Both the position numbers and the translations under genes were made by a program. Under the pieces are notes generated by a model that was not told where the DNA came from, made no database searches, and worked only from the letters and a program-made list of their open reading frames with translations. A stretch of 64,000 nt of DNA from Gracilibacillus timonensis. Lineage in GTDB: Bacteria; Bacillota; Bacilli; Bacillales; Amphibacillaceae. Location of the stretch: contig NZ_FLKH01000006.1 of assembly GCF_900086715.1 (NCBI RefSeq), positions 1 through 64,000 of the forward strand, read 5' to 3'. Shown piece by piece: positions 59,002 through 64,000 of the stretch. Position 1 is the stretch's first letter; every line of letters begins with the position of its first letter.

Positions 59002-59829
59002 TTATTCTGTGCCCTGGGTACTGATAACTCCTTCATCTATCAATTCATCTAAAGTATATTCGACTACGCGTTCTTTTTCTGGTATTTCAATTTGAATGAG
59101 TCGTTCTAAAATGTTCAAGCCGACTACTTTACCATCACCATAGCTTGTTTTGATGGTTTCGCCCAAATCTGGAAGCTCTTTTTTGGCCGTCTCATAATCG
59201 TCATTCTCATACTTGAGACAGCACATCAATCGTCCACACAACCCGGATATTTTAGAAGGATTCAATGATAAGTTCTGGTCTTTCGCCATTTTAATCGAAA
59301 CCGGTTCAAAATCACCTAAAAAAGTAGAACAGCAGAGCATACGACCACATGGCCCTATACCACCTAATAACTTCGCTTCATCCCTGACACCAATCTGCCT
59401 TAGCTCAATCCGAGTTTTAAACACCGATGCCAAGTCTTTGACAAGGTTGCGAAAATCGACCCGACCATCTGCCGTAAAATAAAAGATGACCTTATTTCGA
59501 TCAAATGTATATTCCACATCAACCAAATTCATCTCAAGTTCGTGGTCTTTAATTTTCTGTTGACAAGTCTGATAAGCCTCTTCGGCAATATCTTTATTCT
59601 CTACGACGGTTAACTTGTCCTTATTATTAGCGATGCGAATCACTTTTTTTAATGGCAAGACAACATCCTCTTCGTCTACCTGTTTATTCGGTACAACGAC
59701 CTTACCAAACTCTACACCTCGAACCGTCTCCACGATGACATATTCATCTGTTTCCATCGCTGTACTATCTGGATCAAAATAATATATTTTACCCGCTTTT
59801 TTAAAACGGACACCAATGACTTCTATCAC
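59002..59829 (-). CDS. ricT: RicT (YaaT), PSP1-domain iron-sulfur complex subunit
   Basis: 275 residues. The PSP1 C-terminal domain carries the conserved cysteines in GPCGRMLCCSTFLGDFEPVS and GLCGRLMCCLKYENDD. In B. subtilis it forms the Y-complex with YlbF and YmcA, which binds two [4Fe-4S] clusters and guides RNase Y cleavage. Start at 59829; directly follows holB. Confidence 0.95.
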   Translation of the reverse strand: MIEVIGVRFKKAGKIYYFDPDSTAMETDEYVIVETVRGVEFGKVVVPNKQVDEEDVVLPLKKVIRIANNKDKLTVVENKDIAEEAYQTCQQKIKDHELEMNLVDVEYTFDRNKVIFYFTADGRVDFRNLVKDLASVFKTRIELRQIGVRDEAKLLGGIGPCGRMLCCSTFLGDFEPVSIKMAKDQNLSLNPSKISGLCGRLMCCLKYENDDYETAKKELPDLGETIKTSYGDGKVVGLNILERLIQIEIPEKERVVEYTLDELIDEGVISTQGTE

Positions 59830-59835
59830 TATTTT

Positions 59836-60825
59836 TCACCTCTGTATTTGAAGTGTTAGTTGCTCCATCACCAACTGTGGATGCACATTTTGTTCCAGCT
59901 TTCGTTTGGCATGCATGATTTCCTGCAAATGATCCGTGACTTGTGCCAAAGACCATTGCATACTGCCTGTTTCAAGTTTCTCACGATGCTGAACAAATAC
60001 TAACTCCGAAGACTCATCCAAATGGTAATGTACGATATCTCGAAACCATAAGAGTAATAAATCCAGGCCTTCTTGTAATTGTACTCGCTCTTTAAAATGT
60101 GGCATCCATTGGGTATGCACAAAAATTGGCACTTCATTTGGATTTTGTTGAAGCATTTCTATCAATTGTACCACTATTTTTCGTGACTGTGCAAACCAAG
60201 TATCCTTACTCTTTTCGAGGGCTGCACTCAAATTATTTGTCATAGCTGTCAGAAGCCTTGCATTTGCTAAGGAGAGCCCTTCTTCTTGCAATTTTTCCTC
60301 GAGCCGTTTTGATTGTAACGGTGTAAAAGAAAGCATCTGACATCTCGAACGAATTGTTGGTAAAATGGCCTGACTATTTTCTGTAAGTAAGATGGCTGTC
60401 GTCTGCTGACTTGGTTCCTCCAAGAATTTCAATAAACGATTGGAGGCATTATCTGTCATTTTATCAGCCTGATCAATAATATAGACCTTTTTATTCGATT
60501 CTAGTCCTGTATAGGTGAATTCTTTTTGGAGATGCAGAATCTGTTCTTTCTTAATACTGGCACCATCTGGATAAATGACATGCAAATCAGGGTGGTTCCC
60601 GCTCTGGATCCTCCTGCAATCTCGACACTGATAACAAGGTTCTACACCCGTACGCTCTTGACAAAAAATACTCATGGCAAGTAGCTGTGCCAGCGTAAAT
60701 TTCCCTGTTCCCTTATCGCCATGAAATAAATAGGCGTGAGATATTCGTCCTTTATTGATGCTATTCATCACCATTTTACTGACAATGGGCTGTGTCTGTA
60801 GCATGTCTGACCAATGTACTTCCAT
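59836..60825 (-). CDS. holB: DNA polymerase III subunit delta-prime
   Basis: Part of the clamp loader. 329 residues with the nucleotide-binding fold (HAYLFHGDKGTGKFTLAQ), the four zinc cysteines (CQERTGVEPCYQCRDCRR) and FLEEPSQQTTAILLT. The SRC motif (IRSRCQML) is present. It lies upstream of ricT. In B. subtilis it is directly after yaaR; here a 404-bp gap lies between. Confidence 0.96.
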   Translation of the reverse strand: MEVHWSDMLQTQPIVSKMVMNSINKGRISHAYLFHGDKGTGKFTLAQLLAMSIFCQERTGVEPCYQCRDCRRIQSGNHPDLHVIYPDGASIKKEQILHLQKEFTYTGLESNKKVYIIDQADKMTDNASNRLLKFLEEPSQQTTAILLTENSQAILPTIRSRCQMLSFTPLQSKRLEEKLQEEGLSLANARLLTAMTNNLSAALEKSKDTWFAQSRKIVVQLIEMLQQNPNEVPIFVHTQWMPHFKERVQLQEGLDLLLLWFRDIVHYHLDESSELVFVQHREKLETGSMQWSLAQVTDHLQEIMHAKRKLEQNVHPQLVMEQLTLQIQR

Positions 60826-61109
60826 GGTATAGCCTACTTTCTTCTATAAAATATACTTGTTCTTTGTTTTCGTGTGCGTGTGTTCTGAAGTTCTCTATCT
60901 ACACCGCCTCATCAGCAATTAATGACGATAATGAAGTTGATGTTTGCTAGCCCTGCAATTGTCATTCTGCATCTTATATTGCTATGAAAGTTAGAACAGC
61001 CCCCGTCCGGTCCTTTATTACTATATAAGTTGAACGCATAAATGGATCAAGCGCACCTATCCGATATCCATGAGAAATTATTGCATTCCACTTATATCAT
61101 CAAAAGAAC

Positions 61110-61170
61110 ATACTGACTACCGATAAGTTCCAGGTCAACATCATTCCAAGTCCTATTATACCAAGGATTT
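61110..61170. repeat. Degenerate intergenic repeat (copy 3)
   Basis: TACTGACTACCGATAAGTTC, CAGGTCAACATC and TTCCAAGTCCTATTATACCA match copies at 8821 and 51101. The rest of the 404-bp gap between yaaR and holB (60826-61229) shows no gene and no clear signal except the terminator. Confidence 0.5.
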
Positions 61171-61193
61171 TATACTTTCTGTTAAAAAGACCA

Positions 61194-61228
61194 AGGTGGA
61201 TGGATCAGAGACATCCAGCCACCTTGTG
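61194..61228 (-). terminator. yaaR terminator
   Basis: CAAGGTGG/CCACCTTG arms with an inner GGATG/CATCC stem, followed on the minus strand by TCTTTTT. It ends the tmk-yaaQ-yaaR transcript. Confidence 0.8.
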
Positions 61229-61229
61229 C

Positions 61230-61670
61230 TCATGTATATAGGTTAACAAGTAGTCCCTTAATCTCCCCAATTAGATCTAATATCTGAACGGAATGTTTTT
61301 CCTGGTCCATTACCGACTCGGTTAATTCGAGCAACTTATCGTCGATTTCTTCCACAATCGTTAAGGGACGATTTCCCCCGTCCGGCGTAAAGCTATGCGA
61401 TTTCTTTAAGGCCATGCCATAATCAACGGCTTCTTTGACGAACTTTTTCACTAGCCGTTTGTAAGCTGCTAAGTCTTTGAAGGAACGAAAGCGAGCAACC
61501 CTCTGACCCTGGGCCGTTAACGCCGACATTAACTGCTGCAGCTGATTCTGCTGCAACTGGGCGGACTGTTGCTTGACGACAGTGTCAAAAGGTTTCCCAG
61601 TTGTTCGTGCTTGTGTATCCTGTTTCTGTAATCCTTCTAATTGCGTGCGCATATCCTGAGTAATCTTCAT
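61230..61670 (-). CDS. yaaR: YaaR (DUF327) family protein
   Basis: About 146 residues, mostly alpha-helical and highly charged: KITQDMRTQLEGLQKQDTQA, then GQRVARFRSFKDLAAYKRLV and the C-terminal VEEIDDKLLELTESVMDQEK. Function unknown, but conserved next to yaaQ and holB. The start is ambiguous between TTG at 61676 and ATG at 61670; I use the ATG. Confidence 0.88.
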   Translation of the reverse strand: MKITQDMRTQLEGLQKQDTQARTTGKPFDTVVKQQSAQLQQNQLQQLMSALTAQGQRVARFRSFKDLAAYKRLVKKFVKEAVDYGMALKKSHSFTPDGGNRPLTIVEEIDDKLLELTESVMDQEKHSVQILDLIGEIKGLLVNLYT

Positions 61671-61691
61671 AATCAATGCTTACCTGCCTTT

Positions 61692-62039
<348 letters not shown>

Positions 62040-62663
62040 TTAGGTAAGATGTGCTTTAATTTTGTTATATGCTTCTTGCTCTACTTTTATTATATCAAAT
62101 TTTGCATCAATTCTCTCGATTCGATTTGGAAATTTTTTAATTAATGTTTGATAAGCTTGATAAACTTGACGGTGAAAAGCCAACGATTCTAAATCTAATC
62201 GATTTTGTTCCCGCTCAGCGTTGGTAGTAATTCGTTTTAATCCTTCTTCCGGCTCAATATCAAAAAACAATGTCACATCGGGCATATGGTTCTGGATCGC
62301 AAACTGATTAATTTGAAACACTTCATCGATACCCAAGCCCCTTGCTGCCCCTTGATAAGCCAAACTGGAATCAACAAATCGATCGCATAATACAATTTTA
62401 CCTTCTGCCAGGGCCGGCTGAACCTTCTCAACCAAATGCTGACGACGAGCTGCTGCAAATAATAATGCCTCTGTTCTTGGGTCCATCTGGGCATTATCCG
62501 TATATAACACGACATCACGGATACGTTCCGCAATTGGAATACCACCTGGTTCTCTTGTTGCAAGTACTGGATAGCCCTCTTCTGTCAAACGTTGCGCCAC
62601 TCGTTTTAAAACCGTTGTCTTACCGGCGCCTTCTCCACCTTCAAATGTAATAAACACGTTCAT
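62040..62663 (-). CDS. tmk: Thymidylate kinase
   Basis: 207 residues. P-loop [17 protein letters not shown](Y/F) motif as [17 protein letters not shown], and the lid region with EREQNRLD. Converts dTMP to dTDP. It overlaps the upstream yaaO-type gene by 4 nt. Confidence 0.97.
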   Translation of the reverse strand: MNVFITFEGGEGAGKTTVLKRVAQRLTEEGYPVLATREPGGIPIAERIRDVVLYTDNAQMDPRTEALLFAAARRQHLVEKVQPALAEGKIVLCDRFVDSSLAYQGAARGLGIDEVFQINQFAIQNHMPDVTLFFDIEPEEGLKRITTNAEREQNRLDLESLAFHRQVYQAYQTLIKKFPNRIERIDAKFDIIKVEQEAYNKIKAHLT

Positions 62664-64000
62664 TCTCCTTCTGCTGCTTCATAGACATAGATTCCTTTAT
62701 GAGGATTGCTTGGTTGAAAACCAATAGACAATTGAAATAATTGTTTTATTTTCGCTACCGTGGCTCCTTTAATTCGCTCTCCTTTGGCAATCAGCGGAAT
62801 ACCTGGAGGATAGGGAATGATCGCCTCAGCGGCTATTTTTCCTGCTGCTTCCTCCCAGCGACACCAACGAGTATGCTGTTGATTCATCTGCTGATAAGAT
62901 AATGCCAAAGAGACAGTTTCCTCTTCAAAAAATAATGGATCTACATCTATTTTAGCATGACGGATATGTTTTAAGCTATCCCTGATTGTTGCCAATCGCT
63001 TTTGCAGCTGTTCTAATGGATAAACTGGTTCTAATCCAAATATAAATAATACATGACGATCCGTAATAAGCTCTGGATAGATACCTTGTTCTTCAAAAAG
63101 GGCTTGAACCTGACTGGCTGATAGATGATCATGGATACGCAATGTCATTTTAAGCGGATCATCATTCACTTCCACCTCCCAGTAGTCAGGAGCAACAAAA
63201 CATTCCTGAACTGCTTTTATATATCGAAGCGTCTGTTTATATTGCACCTCTGTATAATTTGCCAAGTAATAACGAGCAAGGTCTAAGCTGACCATCAGTG
63301 GATAAGAAGGACTGCTTGACTGCAGCAATTGTAAATAATAGTGAACTCGCTCCAACGGTACGGCTGATGTATATACATGAAGATAAGCAGACATGGTCAT
63401 TGCTGGAGTCATTTTATGAGCAGACTGAACCACGACATCTGCGCCTAACTCCCCTGCCGATGGAACGGAAACAAAAGGAAGCGAGAAATGACACCCATGC
63501 GCCTCATCGATCAACACAAATGTATCACTACGATGTGCCAGATCAATGACTTCCTTTAAAGGAAATACATCACCAAAATAATCTGGATAAGTAAGAATAA
63601 TAGCCTTAGCTTCTGTATAGTTAGTGAGAGCCTGTTTTATCGAGCTAGTCGACGGTGCGATATATCTTTGTTTGAGCTTGTCATAAGATGGCGGCAAGAA
63701 GATCGGTTTTACCCCAGCCAGCTCCATCCCATGCAGAATCGATTTATGGCAATTTCGCTGTACCAATACCATATCACCTGGTTGACAACACGCCAAGATC
63801 ATCGTCAGATTCCCTACGGTACTTCCATTGATCAGAAAAAAGGTATGCAAGGAATGAAACCATTCACTAGCAAGTTCTTGGGCATCTGCTATTACCCCTT
63901 CTGGTGCATGCAGATCATCTAGTCCATTTAATTCTGTTATATCTAACGACAGTAATGATTGAAACTCAGCCAAACCCTGCTCTGCAAAAAGTTTGCCATT
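62660..64000 (-). CDS. yaaO: Orn/Lys/Arg decarboxylase family protein (YaaO), 5' end outside window
   Basis: PLP fold-type I decarboxylase, at least 446 residues seen, N terminus beyond the right edge. The PLP lysine is in [28 protein letters not shown] supplies the PLP-binding aspartate and histidine. It resembles B. subtilis YaaO, whose substrate among lysine, arginine and ornithine is not certain. Upstream of tmk as in B. subtilis. A shorter ATG at 63973 exists, but the open frame continues to the window end. Confidence 0.92.
   Translation of the reverse strand, partial: NGKLFAEQGLAEFQSLLSLDITELNGLDDLHAPEGVIADAQELASEWFHSLHTFFLINGSTVGNLTMILACCQPGDMVLVQRNCHKSILHGMELAGVKPIFLPPSYDKLKQRYIAPSTSSIKQALTNYTEAKAIILTYPDYFGDVFPLKEVIDLAHRSDTFVLIDEAHGCHFSLPFVSVPSAGELGADVVVQSAHKMTPAMTMSAYLHVYTSAVPLERVHYYLQLLQSSSPSYPLMVSLDLARYYLANYTEVQYKQTLRYIKAVQECFVAPDYWEVEVNDDPLKMTLRIHDHLSASQVQALFEEQGIYPELITDRHVLFIFGLEPVYPLEQLQKRLATIRDSLKHIRHAKIDVDPLFFEEETVSLALSYQQMNQQHTRWCRWEEAAGKIAAEAIIPYPPGIPLIAKGERIKGATVAKIKQLFQLSIGFQPSNPHKGIYVYEAAEGE

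Overview
The window comes from a low-GC, endospore-forming Firmicute of the family Bacillaceae, most likely a halotolerant genus related to Oceanobacillus or Gracilibacillus. I cannot fix the genus without a database comparison. The evidence is the gene content (spoIIE, spoVT, spoVG, sspF, fin, yabP, yabQ, abrB, veg) and a gene order that is collinear, reversed here, with the Bacillus subtilis origin-proximal segment from yaaO/tmk to lysS and the first rRNA operon. Almost every gene is on the minus strand.

Layout. 1-1630 is the 3' spacer and complete 16S rRNA gene, with tandem promoters at 1750-1876. 1928-5494 holds lysS, a small HTH gene and folK-folB-folP. 5939-13077 holds cysK, hslO, coaX, ftsH, hpt and tilS. 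13203-17358 holds a YabT-type kinase, a VWA protein and spoIIE. An elongator tRNA-Met on the plus strand (17811-17884) lies beside a 759-bp gene-free element with terminal inverted repeats. 19128-24220 holds yabR, divIC, yabQ, yabP, rqcP, yabN/mazG and a SpoVB-like flippase. From 24221 to 34882 an accessory island replaces the direct spoVB-like/spoVT junction of B. subtilis. It carries a CPA1 antiporter, a YitT protein, a YvrJ protein, a MazEF pair with a perfect operator palindrome, several small membrane or exported proteins, many broken genes, and a 396-bp IS200/IS605-type element with no transposase or tnpB gene. 34883-48875 returns to the conserved order: spoVT, mfd, fin, pth, an inserted ABC transporter and a second inverted-repeat element, then rplY/ctc, prs, glmU, spoVG, purR, ispE, sspF and veg. 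49187-64000 holds ksgA, rnmV, yabE, tatD, metG, abrB (plus strand), rsmI, yazA, yabB, yabA, ricT, holB, yaaR, yaaQ, tmk and a partial yaaO-type decarboxylase.

Function. The conserved part combines translation (16S, lysS, metG, tilS, ksgA, rnmV, rsmI, pth, rplY, rqcP), replication and repair (holB, tmk, yabA, mfd), folate, cysteine, PRPP, UDP-GlcNAc and isoprenoid synthesis, and sporulation control. Sigma-factor-specific promoters can be read by eye for spoVG (sigma-H), fin (sigma-F) and spoVT (sigma-G), and spoIIE keeps the long-spacer promoter of B. subtilis.

Most noteworthy: (1) the 396-bp tnpB-less IS605-type element (32569-32964), which interrupts a gene so that precise excision would restore the frame, and whose right end looks like a TnpB guide-RNA scaffold; (2) a family of gene-free elements sharing about 24-bp inverted termini (18162-18920, 41616-42331 and shorter derivatives); (3) a 302-bp MITE-like element just upstream of rnmV that shares a 48-bp module with that family; (4) the decaying island itself, with a 10-C tract inside one of its genes.
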